From NCBI GenBank assembly GCA_017999235.1, contig JAGOBN010000259.1, positions 1 to 6,303 of the forward strand: DNA of 6,303 nucleotides, in the 5' to 3' direction. This DNA comes from Anaerolineales bacterium. GTDB lineage: Bacteria; Chloroflexota; Anaerolineae; Anaerolineales; UBA6663. Of the stretch, positions 1 to 6,303 are shown piece after piece (positions within the stretch are counted from its first letter, which is position 1; the number at the start of each line of letters is the position of its first letter). A model generated the notes under the pieces. That model did not search any database. It saw nothing but the letters and a program-made list of their open reading frames with translations, and was not told the DNA's origin. A program made the translations under genes and the position numbers.

Positions 1-1256
1 CCCGCGGCGTGCTGTTGGCCGGCGGCTTTGTGTACGCTTTAACCGACGCCGGCTACCTGCACAAAGTGAACACCGCGACGATGGTGGCCGCCTGGGTGTA
101 TGGCGCGCCGGCGCCCACCCCCACGCCGGTCCCGCCGGCTGGGCCGCGGCGCGTGTACTTGGCGTTCGTCGGGGGCGGTTTGGGAATGCAGGCGGTGGCC
201 GGCCAGCCCGGCACCGGTCTGGCCTATTCCGCCAGCCGCGATGTCATTGTGTATGGGACGGAAGATCTGTATGTGCAGGCGGTCAATAACGCCACCGGCA
301 CCTTGAAGTGGCGCGTCAAGCCTAGTCCCAACGCCGCCGGCTTTCCCAACCAGTTCTTGTGGTATTGGCCGGTGGTGGCTGAACAGCACGGCGTGGTCTT
401 CGTGCGGATGCGCCTCGACCACAACGCCGGCCTGTGGGGCTGCAACACCGCGCCCTGCCAGGGCAGCGGCATCTGGCCGGATACCAACGCGGAGGCGCGC
501 AGTTTTTTGACCGCGCATCCGGACCTGCAGAACCTGTTCGCCCTCAGCCTGGACACCGGCGCCAAGTCCTTTGTGCCGGCCGTGGGCTACGGCGGGACCG
601 AGGACCAGGTGAACGGCCAGCCGTACCTGACCACGGGGCCGGCGCCGGTCATCAAGGTCTGGCCGGACGGCAAAGAAGTGGCCTACATCCCTTTCCGCAA
701 TGGACAATCCAACCCGCCGGACGGCCGGTGGGACTCGCACCTGGGTGAGATGGTGCTGGACACCGCCACCATTGCCAACTACCAGGCCGGCGATTTGCGC
801 TTCATTCAGACCAGTCGGTCCAACGGCGGCAATTCTTATCTCTTCATCGCCGATGAGCAGAACGCCATGACAATGGCGGGGACAACCCTGTTCCACGCGC
901 ATTGGGGCGCCAGCGAGAGCATGCGCCTGCTCAACCGCGCCGCCAACCTGGGATTGAGCTATGGCGCGCCGATAACCGTGGACAATCGGCCGGCCGTGAT
1001 CCGGCGCATGGCCGCCTGCGGCAGCCGGAATGCGGCCACCCACCAGACCGACTGCGGCCTGACCCAGTTTGGCGATCCGCGCTATTGGGACGGCCCGGGC
1101 TTCTGGACGTACTGGAACGTGTGGGATCCGCCCACGCCCAGTTCCGCGGCGCAAGCCTACAGCGATGGGATGCGGCCGCGCTACACGTACGCCAGCGGCG
1201 GTTACATCGTGGTAGCCGGCAACGGCGGCGAGCTCATGCTGTTCCAGCACAACTAG
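1..1256 (+). CDS. Secreted PQQ-like beta-propeller repeat protein, 5' truncated
   Basis: The frame is open at the left edge (codons CGC GGC precede a GTG at 9), so the true start and any signal peptide lie outside; at least 417 residues are visible, ending at TAG 1254-1256. Numbering from the GTG codon, residues 5-31 read like a PQQ/BamB-type propeller strand set (GGFVYAL, then AGYLHKVNTAT and a Trp). Residues 77-101 repeat the pattern (DVIVYGTEDLYVQAVNNATG, LKW), and the last strand is GGYIVVAGNGGELMLF (397-412). Between the first two repeats sits a Pro/Thr linker (APAPTPTPVPP, 33-43) followed by RRVYLAFV. Cysteine pairs C145/C150 and C337/C349 could form disulfides, fitting an exported protein. 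Such propellers usually bind partner proteins, glycans or quinone cofactors; no catalytic residues can be named here. It is probably transcribed apart from the downstream genes. The propeller fold is fairly sure; the function is unknown. Confidence 0.75.
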   Translation, partial: RGVLLAGGFVYALTDAGYLHKVNTATMVAAWVYGAPAPTPTPVPPAGPRRVYLAFVGGGLGMQAVAGQPGTGLAYSASRDVIVYGTEDLYVQAVNNATGTLKWRVKPSPNAAGFPNQFLWYWPVVAEQHGVVFVRMRLDHNAGLWGCNTAPCQGSGIWPDTNAEARSFLTAHPDLQNLFALSLDTGAKSFVPAVGYGGTEDQVNGQPYLTTGPAPVIKVWPDGKEVAYIPFRNGQSNPPDGRWDSHLGEMVLDTATIANYQAGDLRFIQTSRSNGGNSYLFIADEQNAMTMAGTTLFHAHWGASESMRLLNRAANLGLSYGAPITVDNRPAVIRRMAACGSRNAATHQTDCGLTQFGDPRYWDGPGFWTYWNVWDPPTPSSAAQAYSDGMRPRYTYASGGYIVVAGNGGELMLFQHN

Positions 1257-1285
1257 CGCCCGGCAGCCAAAGGTCACGTTTTGGC

Positions 1286-1340
1286 GCCGGCCGGCGGGGT
1301 TAGTGCGAACGTACTATCCTGGCCGGCCGGCTCTTTTGTT
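1286..1340 (+). terminator. Possible rho-independent terminator after the propeller gene
   Basis: Two identical 10-base arms, GCCGGCCGGC, lie at 1286-1295 and 1322-1331. Because the word is its own reverse complement, the copies can pair as a 10-bp GC-only stem with a 26-nt loop. The second arm is followed directly by a T-rich tract, TCTTTTGTT (1332-1340). The site begins 29 nt after the stop codon, a suitable place. Against it: the loop is long, the T tract is interrupted, and GCCGGC words are frequent throughout this GC-rich window, so chance is possible. Confidence 0.4.
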
Positions 1341-1372
1341 AAACTGCGGGTTAAGTTGGCGCTCGGTTAACC
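1338..1372. repeat. Cluster of three GTTAA words, the last within palindrome GGTTAACC
   Basis: GTTAA occurs at 1338-1342, 1350-1354 and 1366-1370. The last two are preceded by G, giving GGTTAA 16 nt apart, and the third extends to the 8-bp palindrome GGTTAACC (1365-1372). It lies 48-82 nt upstream of the acyltransferase start, in the AT-richer part of the gap, so it could be a regulator site or part of a promoter. I see no convincing -35/-10 pair. The words are short and could be chance. Confidence 0.2.
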
Positions 1373-1419
1373 GGCCGCCCCACGTCTGACACCCAGAACC
1401 AGGCCCGACCCGCAGCCCC

Positions 1420-2202
1420 ATGTCACCCACGCCTCCGCAATCGAACGCTTCCGCCGCCGGCGGCCTGGGGTTATACCTCAGCCGGCAGGCGTCCAGCGCC
1501 GGGCGCTACGTGCTGGAGCAGGGGCTGTACGCGCTGGCGGGCTGGGTGCCCACCGTGCTGGGGATTGGCCTGCGCGCCATGCTTTACCGGCTGATCCTGA
1601 AGATGGACGGCCTGGCCGCCATCGAGGCCGGTGTGCGGCTGCGCTTCGCCGACCACATCCGGCTGGGGCGCGGCGTGTATTTGGATCAGGGCGTCTATCT
1701 GCACGCCACCCCGGGCGGCATCACGCTGGGCGCCGGCACCATCGTCATGCACGGCGCGGTGCTGCACGTCTACAACTTCCGCCAGCTGCCGCGGGCCGGC
1801 ATCACCATCGGCCGCGAGTGTCTGATCGGCGAGTACACGGTCATCCGCGGGCAGGGCGGCGTGACGCTGGGCGACCGCGTCTACACTTCGCCGTTCACCC
1901 AGCTCATCGCCGTCAACCATGTCTTTGACGACCCGGCCCGCTCCTTCGTGGAGCAGGGCATCACCGCCCAGGGCATCGTGGTGGAAGACGATGTCTGGCT
2001 GGGCGCCAACGTGGTGGTCACCGACGGCGTGCGCATCGGCCGCGGCGCGGTGGTGGCCGCCGGCGCCGTGGTGACCAAAGACGTGCCCGCCCACACCGTC
2101 GTGGCCGGCGTGCCGGCCAGACCCATCCGCACTATCGGCGACACCGACGCGGCCCGCCCCGAGCGCGCCGTGTTTTTTGCCAAAGAAGGACGTCATCTAT
2201 GA
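1420..2202 (+). CDS. Hexapeptide-repeat (left-handed beta-helix) acyltransferase
   Basis: This 260-residue protein resembles the WcaF/maltose O-acetyltransferase type of acyl-CoA-dependent acyltransferase, which puts an acetyl or other acyl group on a sugar hydroxyl in the cytoplasm. Residues 20-64 form a hydrophobic/amphipathic N-terminal region ([20 protein letters not shown]) that may touch the membrane. Residues about 67-235 are the helix of hexapeptide turns: [68 protein letters not shown]. His167 in AVNHVFDD (166-171 is NHVFDD) is the likely catalytic base. [10 protein letters not shown] (189-198) and [11 protein letters not shown] (227-237) are the classic C-terminal signatures. No Shine-Dalgarno sequence precedes the ATG, so the start is less certain, but the length suits the family. 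It overlaps the glycosyltransferase by 4 nt (ATGA), which implies translational coupling and a shared glycan pathway. The substrate cannot be read from the sequence; serine O-acetyltransferase-like or NeuD-like roles are less likely. Confidence 0.88.
   Translation: MSPTPPQSNASAAGGLGLYLSRQASSAGRYVLEQGLYALAGWVPTVLGIGLRAMLYRLILKMDGLAAIEAGVRLRFADHIRLGRGVYLDQGVYLHATPGGITLGAGTIVMHGAVLHVYNFRQLPRAGITIGRECLIGEYTVIRGQGGVTLGDRVYTSPFTQLIAVNHVFDDPARSFVEQGITAQGIVVEDDVWLGANVVVTDGVRIGRGAVVAAGAVVTKDVPAHTVVAGVPARPIRTIGDTDAARPERAVFFAKEGRHL
2186..2190 (+). promoter_or_regulatory. Ribosome binding site of the glycosyltransferase gene
   Basis: AAGGA lies 8 nt before the ATG at 2199, inside the end of the acyltransferase gene. 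It supports that start, and with the ATGA overlap it shows the two genes are translated from one message. Confidence 0.75.
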
Positions 2203-3395
2203 CCGCTTTATCGATCGTGATCCCGGCTTACAACGAAGAGGACGGCATTGAGACCATCGCCCGCCGCGTGCTGTCGGTGCGGGATGATCTGCTCAAGGTG
2301 GGGGTGGACCTGGCGGAGCTGCTGGTGGTGGACGATGGCTCGCGTGACCGGACCGCCGAGATCGCGGCCGGCATCCCCGGCGTGACGCTCATCCGCCACG
2401 CCAAGAACAAGGGCTACGGCGGCGCGCTCAAGACCGGCTTCGGCGCCGCCCAGGGCGACCTGGTGGGCTTCCTGGACGCCGACGGCACGTATCCGCCCGA
2501 ATACTTCCCGCAGTTGTGCGTCAAAGCCATGAACGGCACCGACCTGGTCATCGGCTCACGCATGGCCGGCGCCGAGAGCCACATGCCGCCCATGCGCCGG
2601 ATTGGCAACTTTTTCTTTGCCAACCTGCTCTCGCTGATCAGCAACCAGAAAGTGACCGACAGCGCCAGCGGCATGCGCGTCTTCAAACGCGCCATGCTGG
2701 AGCGCATGTACCCGCTGCCGGACGGCCTGAACCTGACGCCCGTGATGAGCACGCGCGCCATCCACGAGGGCATCCGCGTGGCCGAGGTGCCGATCCCCTA
2801 CAGCGAGCGGGTGGGGCGCTCCAAGCTGAGCGTGGTGCGGGACGGCTACGTCTTCCTGCAGTCCATTGTTTGGACGGCCCTGGCCTATAACCCGGTCAGC
2901 ATCCTGGGCAAGCTCGGTTTGGTGGGCGTGGGGCTTGCCGCGCTGGCCGGCCTGTGGCTGGTGGGCCTGCGGCTGACCGGCACCACCACCCTCGGAGCGC
3001 TGGAAGTGGGGCTGCTGTTCGCGGCCCTGCTGGCCGGCGTGGTCGGCGTCAGCGTCTTCGCGCTGGGCGTCACGTTCAACTACCTCGTCACCCTGTTTTA
3101 TAAGCAGCCCGTCCGTCAGGGGTTGTTCGGGAAGCCCATCTTCAAGACCCCGCTGGATCGGCACTTTGGCTGGGCCGGCCTGCTGGCCGCCCTGGCTGGC
3201 CTGGGGCTGGGCGCCGTGTCCTTCGGCCTCAGCCTGACCGGGTGGGAGATTGCGCGCCTCTGGCTTTATCTGCTGGGCAGCGCCATGCTCACGCTGGTCG
3301 GCGTGCAGCTGGTGATCTACTGGATTCTGCTGCGCGTTTTGGAAGAACTCAGCCAGCGCGAAATCTTATCCCGGCGTGATTTGGATGTAGCCTGA
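2199..3395 (+). CDS. Family 2 glycosyltransferase, DPM1/GtrB-like, with C-terminal membrane domain
   Basis: This 398-residue protein likely transfers a sugar from a nucleotide donor to a polyprenyl phosphate or lipid-linked acceptor on the cytoplasmic face of the membrane. The GT-A domain spans residues 1-230: [11 protein letters not shown] (4-14) opens the fold, VVDDGS (43-48) binds the nucleotide, [13 protein letters not shown] (69-81) is typical of dolichyl-phosphate-mannose-synthase-like enzymes, and DADG (93-96) is the metal-binding DXD-type motif. DSASGMR (154-160) and RVGRSKL (204-210) match the acceptor/active-site segment of the same subgroup. The C-terminal half has about four hydrophobic segments (about 234-258, 266-300, 324-348, 352-382), with a basic loop between ([13 protein letters not shown]). 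All motifs are intact and the length is normal for membrane-anchored members. The start is supported by a good Shine-Dalgarno sequence and the ATGA overlap with the acyltransferase. Which sugar is used cannot be told. A processive synthase is unlikely because no QXXRW motif is seen. Confidence 0.9.
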   Translation: MTALSIVIPAYNEEDGIETIARRVLSVRDDLLKVGVDLAELLVVDDGSRDRTAEIAAGIPGVTLIRHAKNKGYGGALKTGFGAAQGDLVGFLDADGTYPPEYFPQLCVKAMNGTDLVIGSRMAGAESHMPPMRRIGNFFFANLLSLISNQKVTDSASGMRVFKRAMLERMYPLPDGLNLTPVMSTRAIHEGIRVAEVPIPYSERVGRSKLSVVRDGYVFLQSIVWTALAYNPVSILGKLGLVGVGLAALAGLWLVGLRLTGTTTLGALEVGLLFAALLAGVVGVSVFALGVTFNYLVTLFYKQPVRQGLFGKPIFKTPLDRHFGWAGLLAALAGLGLGAVSFGLSLTGWEIARLWLYLLGSAMLTLVGVQLVIYWILLRVLEELSQREILSRRDLDVA

Positions 3396-3401
3396 TTTTC
3401 C

Positions 3402-3432
3402 TAGACCGACATCTTCTAATTTCCGATATAGT
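3402..3432 (+). promoter_or_regulatory. Candidate promoter for the radical SAM gene
   Basis: The 77-nt gap is about 38% GC by hand count, in sharp contrast to its neighbours. TATAGT (3427-3432) matches a sigma70 -10 box at five of six positions. Upstream, TAGACC (3402-3407, 19-nt spacer) or CCGACA (3406-3411, 15-nt spacer) are only four-of-six -35 matches with poor spacing. The AT-rich context is the stronger evidence. A start near 3438 would give a leader of about 35 nt. Confidence 0.3.
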
Positions 3433-3456
3433 TATCTGGATTACGTGCCTGTCGGT
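3405..3456. repeat. Perfect 7-bp inverted repeat, ACCGACA / TGTCGGT, upstream of the radical SAM gene
   Basis: ACCGACA (3405-3411) and TGTCGGT (3450-3456) are exact reverse complements separated by 38 nt. They frame the candidate -10 box, and the right arm touches the Shine-Dalgarno site at 3457. It could be a split operator for a DNA-binding regulator, or a stem in a readthrough transcript from the glycosyltransferase gene. There is no T tract, so it is not a classic terminator. Confidence 0.35.
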
Positions 3457-3462
3457 AAGGAG
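3457..3462 (+). promoter_or_regulatory. Strong ribosome binding site of the radical SAM gene
   Basis: AAGGAG is followed by a 10-nt A-rich spacer and then ATG 3473. It is the best Shine-Dalgarno match in the window and fixes the start of this gene. Confidence 0.8.
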
Positions 3463-3472
3463 ACATAAATAA

Positions 3473-5131
3473 ATGAGCGAAGAGAAGACGAAAGACTCGG
3501 CCTGGGTGAATTTAGGGACGCGGCGCGTTGCCAGTGTCCGCATGGCCGATTTCCCCAACGTGGACGACATCGTGCGCCAGGGCCTGCTGGATAAGGGCCG
3601 CACGGCGGAGATGGTGGACATCCTGCTGGTGAACCCGCCCACGCCGGACGGCGAGCTGTGGATCCGCACCCAGCACCGGGTGGGCCGGCGCACGCGTGAG
3701 AACATGGTCTGGCCGCAGGTGTCGCTGGCCCAGATGGCGGCCATGCTGGACCCGGTCTACACCTTCAAGATCATCGACGCCAACGCCGAGCGGATGGGCT
3801 GGCCGGCGTTTGAGCAACTGCTGGACAAGTACAAGCCCAAGTATTATCTGACGCAGTGTACGGCACCCACCTTGCAGAACGACATGTACGGGTGCTTCCT
3901 GGCCAAAGCGCGCGGCGCCAAGACTATCGCCTTCGGCACGCACGTCACACCCATGCCGCGCGAGACCCTGATCAGCTTTCCGGCGCTGGATTTCATCCTA
4001 GTCGGCGAGCCGGACCTGAGCATCCGCGACGTGTTGGACCATTTCGAAAACAAGTTCGACCAGCGCAACGCGCTGATGCAGAAGATGTTCGCCGAGCATG
4101 ACCCGGTCTATCGCCCCTCCCTGACCATTGACGGGCGCGTGGACCTGGCCGGCATCAAGGGCCTGGCCTGGCGGCGCGGCGACGAGCCGGTGGTCAACGC
4201 CACCCGCCCGTTCATCAAGGACCTGGATGACCTGCCGATCCCGCTGCACCACCTGCTGCCGCTGCAGAAGTACCGCATGCCCATGATCAACGGGCCGTTC
4301 ACGTTCATGGTCACCAGCCGCGGCTGCACGGCCGGCTGCATCTACTGCATCAAACACGTCTCCTACCAATACGCGGTGCGCCTGCGTTCGCCCGCCAAGG
4401 TGGTGGAGGAGATGTGGGTGCTCAAGAAGCTGGGCATCAACCACATCCACATGTACGCGGACCTGTTCACGGTCAGCCGCGAGCAGGTGATGGAAATGTG
4501 CCGGCTGATGATTGAGCAAAACCTCAACATCACCTTCACCAGCAACAGCCGCGTGGACTACGTGGATGAGGAAATGCTGCAGCTGATGGGCAAGGCCGGC
4601 TGCACCCTGATCTCCTGGGGCATCGAAAGCGGCAGCGAGCAGGTGCTCAAGCACGCGCGCAAGGGCGCGTATCCGGACAAGGCGCGCCAGGCGCTGGTCT
4701 GGGCCAAGGCGGCCGGAATCATGAACTGGGGCTACTTCATCATCGGTCTGCCCACCGAGACCGAAGAGACCATCCAGCAGACCATCAAGTTCGCCAAGAG
4801 CCTGCCGCTGGATATCGCCCTGTTCCATGTGGCCGCGCCGTATCCGGGGACGCCCTTCTTCTTTGAAGTGGTGAAGAACGGCTGGTTCCGCTCCGGCACG
4901 CGCTGGGAGCAGGTGGACATGGACAAGGGGACGGTGCTGGATTACCCCGGCCTGCCGGCCGAGCGCCTGCTGTATTGGCAGAAACGCGCCTGGCGCGAGT
5001 GGGCGTTCCGGCCCGGCCCGATCTTCACCTATCTGAAGATGCTGCTCTCTGACGCTTCCACCCTCCGCACGGCGTTGGATGTGGGCGTCCAGCACCTGCG
5101 CTGGTCCACGAGCAGCTCCAACGCGCACTAA
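3473..5131 (+). CDS. B12-binding-domain radical SAM protein (BchE/HpnJ-like class)
   Basis: This 552-residue protein has the layout of cobalamin-dependent radical SAM enzymes, which use a [4Fe-4S] cluster and S-adenosylmethionine to make radicals, often to methylate unactivated carbons. Residues 48-195 form a Rossmann-like B12-binding domain: VDILLVNPPTPDG (48-60), a conserved WPQVSLAQMAAML stretch (80-92), FKIIDANAERMGW (98-110) and FILVGEPD (174-181). The radical SAM core spans about 275-465 with the cluster motif C285-x3-C289-x2-C292 in TSRGCTAGCIYC, then MYADLF (327-332), GIESGSE (383-389), YFIIGLPTETEE (421-432) and APYPGTP (455-461). The canonical DxHxxG cobalamin motif is not evident, as in many members of this class. 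The C-terminal 85 residues are rich in Trp and Arg and have no assigned role. A strong Shine-Dalgarno site supports the start. The ligase-like gene begins 5 nt after the stop, so this protein may modify a glycan or its lipid carrier. The family is certain; the reaction is unknown. BchE itself is unlikely, with no chlorophyll genes nearby. Confidence 0.88.
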   Translation: MSEEKTKDSAWVNLGTRRVASVRMADFPNVDDIVRQGLLDKGRTAEMVDILLVNPPTPDGELWIRTQHRVGRRTRENMVWPQVSLAQMAAMLDPVYTFKIIDANAERMGWPAFEQLLDKYKPKYYLTQCTAPTLQNDMYGCFLAKARGAKTIAFGTHVTPMPRETLISFPALDFILVGEPDLSIRDVLDHFENKFDQRNALMQKMFAEHDPVYRPSLTIDGRVDLAGIKGLAWRRGDEPVVNATRPFIKDLDDLPIPLHHLLPLQKYRMPMINGPFTFMVTSRGCTAGCIYCIKHVSYQYAVRLRSPAKVVEEMWVLKKLGINHIHMYADLFTVSREQVMEMCRLMIEQNLNITFTSNSRVDYVDEEMLQLMGKAGCTLISWGIESGSEQVLKHARKGAYPDKARQALVWAKAAGIMNWGYFIIGLPTETEETIQQTIKFAKSLPLDIALFHVAAPYPGTPFFFEVVKNGWFRSGTRWEQVDMDKGTVLDYPGLPAERLLYWQKRAWREWAFRPGPIFTYLKMLLSDASTLRTALDVGVQHLRWSTSSSNAH

Positions 5132-5136
5132 ACCGC

Positions 5137-6303
5137 ATGCTGGTTCTAAAACCCCAGTGGCAATTGGGGATGAGAGTGGCCGCGCTCCTGGGCGCGGCCT
5201 TTCTTATTCTCCAGCCGGGTCAGCCTGGTTTCTGGAGTAGCTGGCTGCCGGCGCTGGCGCTGCTGCCGGCGGGCGGGCTGGCGCTGAGCCGCGCGCGCCG
5301 AGGCGCGCCGGCGGCGGTCGCCATCGGGCTGGGGCTCTTTTATGCTTCGGCTCTGGCCGCGGTCTGGTCCGCTTATCACCAGCCCGCGGCCTGGCAGAAA
5401 TTTGGCGGCCTGGTCATGGCCGGGCTACTCTTTGACGCGCTGGCGTCACTGGCGCCGGCGGCGCTGTGGCGCGGGGCGGCGGCCCTGGGCGCCGGCGGCG
5501 CTGCTCTGGCGGTTGGCTTTTTTTGTTGGGGCTGGGACTCGCATCCGGTGGCGGGTTTGGCGGCGGCTGGACTGCCTCTGCTCCTGGCCGGCGGCCAGCG
5601 CTGCGCGCAAGCTGGCCGCCGCTGGCCGGCCCTGGCGGCGGCCGCCGCCGCTGGCGTGAGCGGGCTGGCCGTGATCGCGGCCGGCCGGCGCTTGGCCTGG
5701 TTGGGGTTGGCGGCGGCCGGCGGCCTGTGGTTGGCGGGTTGGGTGGTTGGTCAGGTGCGCCGGCGGCCGCTCCCAGTCTGGGCCGGCTGGCTGGGCGCGG
5801 GGGTGGGCGCGGGCGCGCTAGGCCTCCTGGTGGCGATGTTCGGCGGGCCGGCCATCACCGAGTTGGGCGCCCGCCTGGCCGGCCAAGCGCTGGCCTGGCG
5901 CCTGGCCGGCGATTACGCCTGGGTGGGGGCCGGCCTGGGCGCTTTCGCGGGCGTCTATTCGCACGATATGCTGGGCCTCCCGTGGCTCTTCATCCCGCAC
6001 GGTTACAGCGTGTACGTCAATGTGGCCGTGGAGCAGGGCGCGGCCGGCCTGCTGGCGCTCGGGTTGATGTGGGGCGGCAGCGCCTGGCGTCTGTGGCGGT
6101 CGCGAACAGCGCCGCCGGCTTTGCGCTCGGCCGCGTTGGCGAGCAGCCTGATCCTGGCGCTGTATGCCGCGGCGGAGGATCCCTTTTATACCGCCTGGGG
6201 CGGCGCCGCGCTGTTCATGTTGAGCGGGCTGAGCCTGGGGCTCAGTGGGCCGCCCGCTACCGCCCGGCGCGGCCCACTGGCCGGCTGGGCCGTGGTGGCC
6301 GCC
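5137..6303 (+). CDS. O-antigen ligase/polymerase-like (Wzy/WaaL superfamily) membrane protein, 3' truncated
   Basis: The frame from ATG 5137 stays open to the right edge, giving at least 389 residues. The protein is a chain of Ala/Gly/Leu/Trp-rich hydrophobic segments (roughly 10 in the visible part), as in polytopic enzymes that polymerise or ligate undecaprenyl-linked glycans at the outer face of the membrane. Family-like landmarks: SAYHQPAAWQKFGGL (from 78; compare the sydp..a..K loop), AAGRRLAWLGL (181-191, with Arg184/Arg185 where the family often has SRgawlgl), AWRLAGDYAWVGAGLGAF (resembling the R..p..GvGlg.F segment), and H288-x10-E299-QGAAGLL, which matches the HN..l....E.G..G signature of the ligase loop, with Gly289 where Asn is usual. 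EDPFY (347-351) fits the later conserved Asp. The start lies 5 nt after the radical SAM stop, without a clear Shine-Dalgarno sequence. A second in-frame ATG at 5170 would remove 11 residues. Coupled translation is likely. Ligase and polymerase cannot be told apart here. Confidence 0.72.
   Translation, partial: MLVLKPQWQLGMRVAALLGAAFLILQPGQPGFWSSWLPALALLPAGGLALSRARRGAPAAVAIGLGLFYASALAAVWSAYHQPAAWQKFGGLVMAGLLFDALASLAPAALWRGAAALGAGGAALAVGFFCWGWDSHPVAGLAAAGLPLLLAGGQRCAQAGRRWPALAAAAAAGVSGLAVIAAGRRLAWLGLAAAGGLWLAGWVVGQVRRRPLPVWAGWLGAGVGAGALGLLVAMFGGPAITELGARLAGQALAWRLAGDYAWVGAGLGAFAGVYSHDMLGLPWLFIPHGYSVYVNVAVEQGAAGLLALGLMWGGSAWRLWRSRTAPPALRSAALASSLILALYAAAEDPFYTAWGGAALFMLSGLSLGLSGPPATARRGPLAGWAVVAA

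Noticed and set aside
39..1277. A 412-codon open frame on the minus strand opposite the propeller gene
   Set aside because: Its product is rich in His, Gly, Arg and Val without domain motifs, and it mirrors the plus-strand gene. Long antisense frames are expected where third codon positions are mostly G or C.
3405..3456. Rho-independent terminator after the glycosyltransferase gene
   Set aside because: The 7-bp repeat has a 38-nt loop and is followed by AAGGAG, not a T tract.
3396..3472. Cobalamin riboswitch ahead of the B12-related radical SAM gene
   Set aside because: The gap is only 77 nt and no B12-box-like conserved sequence is seen; cobalamin riboswitches are about 200 nt.
3998..5128. 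A 376-codon open frame on the minus strand opposite the radical SAM gene
   Set aside because: The plus frame carries clear B12 and radical SAM motifs and a strong Shine-Dalgarno site. The minus frame has no recognisable domain and low-complexity His/Leu/Gly/Arg content.
5342..5659. A 105-codon plus-strand open frame inside the ligase-like gene
   Set aside because: It is a Trp/Arg/Ala-rich shifted frame over the continuous membrane-protein frame starting at 5137, which shows family-like motifs and hydrophobic periodicity.
5580..5720. Dense GCCGGC/GGCCGGC words as a possible repeat array
   Set aside because: There is no fixed period, and the words encode Ala-Gly and Leu-Ala-Gly runs in the membrane protein, so composition and coding explain them.

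Overview
The window is GC-rich, with a single AT-rich gap, and all five genes lie on the + strand. The gene content and protein style suggest a Chloroflexota (Anaerolineae-like) bacterium, probably from environmental DNA. Clues are the Pro/Thr linker (TPTP type) in a secreted propeller-like protein, the left-handed-helix acyltransferase, the B12-dependent radical SAM enzyme, and the Ala/Gly/Leu-rich O-antigen-ligase-type membrane protein. This placement is an inference from sequence style; no marker gene is present.

Layout. (1) Positions 1-1256 hold the 3' part of a secreted or periplasmic PQQ-like beta-propeller protein, cut by the left edge. (2) Positions 1257-1419 are intergenic. They hold a possible rho-independent terminator with a GC-only stem, followed by a cluster of GTTAA words. 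(3) Positions 1420-2202 encode a hexapeptide-repeat acyltransferase. It overlaps the next gene by ATGA. (4) Positions 2199-3395 encode a family 2 glycosyltransferase with a C-terminal membrane domain. (5) Positions 3396-3472 are a 77-nt gap of about 38% GC. It holds a possible promoter, a perfect 7-bp inverted repeat and a strong Shine-Dalgarno site. (6) Positions 3473-5131 encode a B12-binding-domain radical SAM protein. (7) From 5137 to the right edge runs an O-antigen ligase/polymerase-like (Wzy/WaaL superfamily) membrane protein whose end lies outside the window.

Together genes 2-5 look like part of a surface-glycan assembly locus. The glycosyltransferase would move a sugar to or on a polyprenyl lipid at the membrane. 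The acyltransferase would decorate a sugar. The ligase/polymerase-like protein would join repeat units or transfer the finished glycan. The radical SAM enzyme is the unexplained member: its family can methylate or rearrange unactivated carbons, so a modification of the glycan or its lipid carrier is possible but unproven. The acyltransferase and glycosyltransferase are tightly coupled. The radical SAM gene probably has its own promoter and is followed after 5 nt by the ligase-like gene. Gene 1 is probably a separate transcription unit. I see no CRISPR array, tRNA, rRNA, insertion sequence or clear mobile element.
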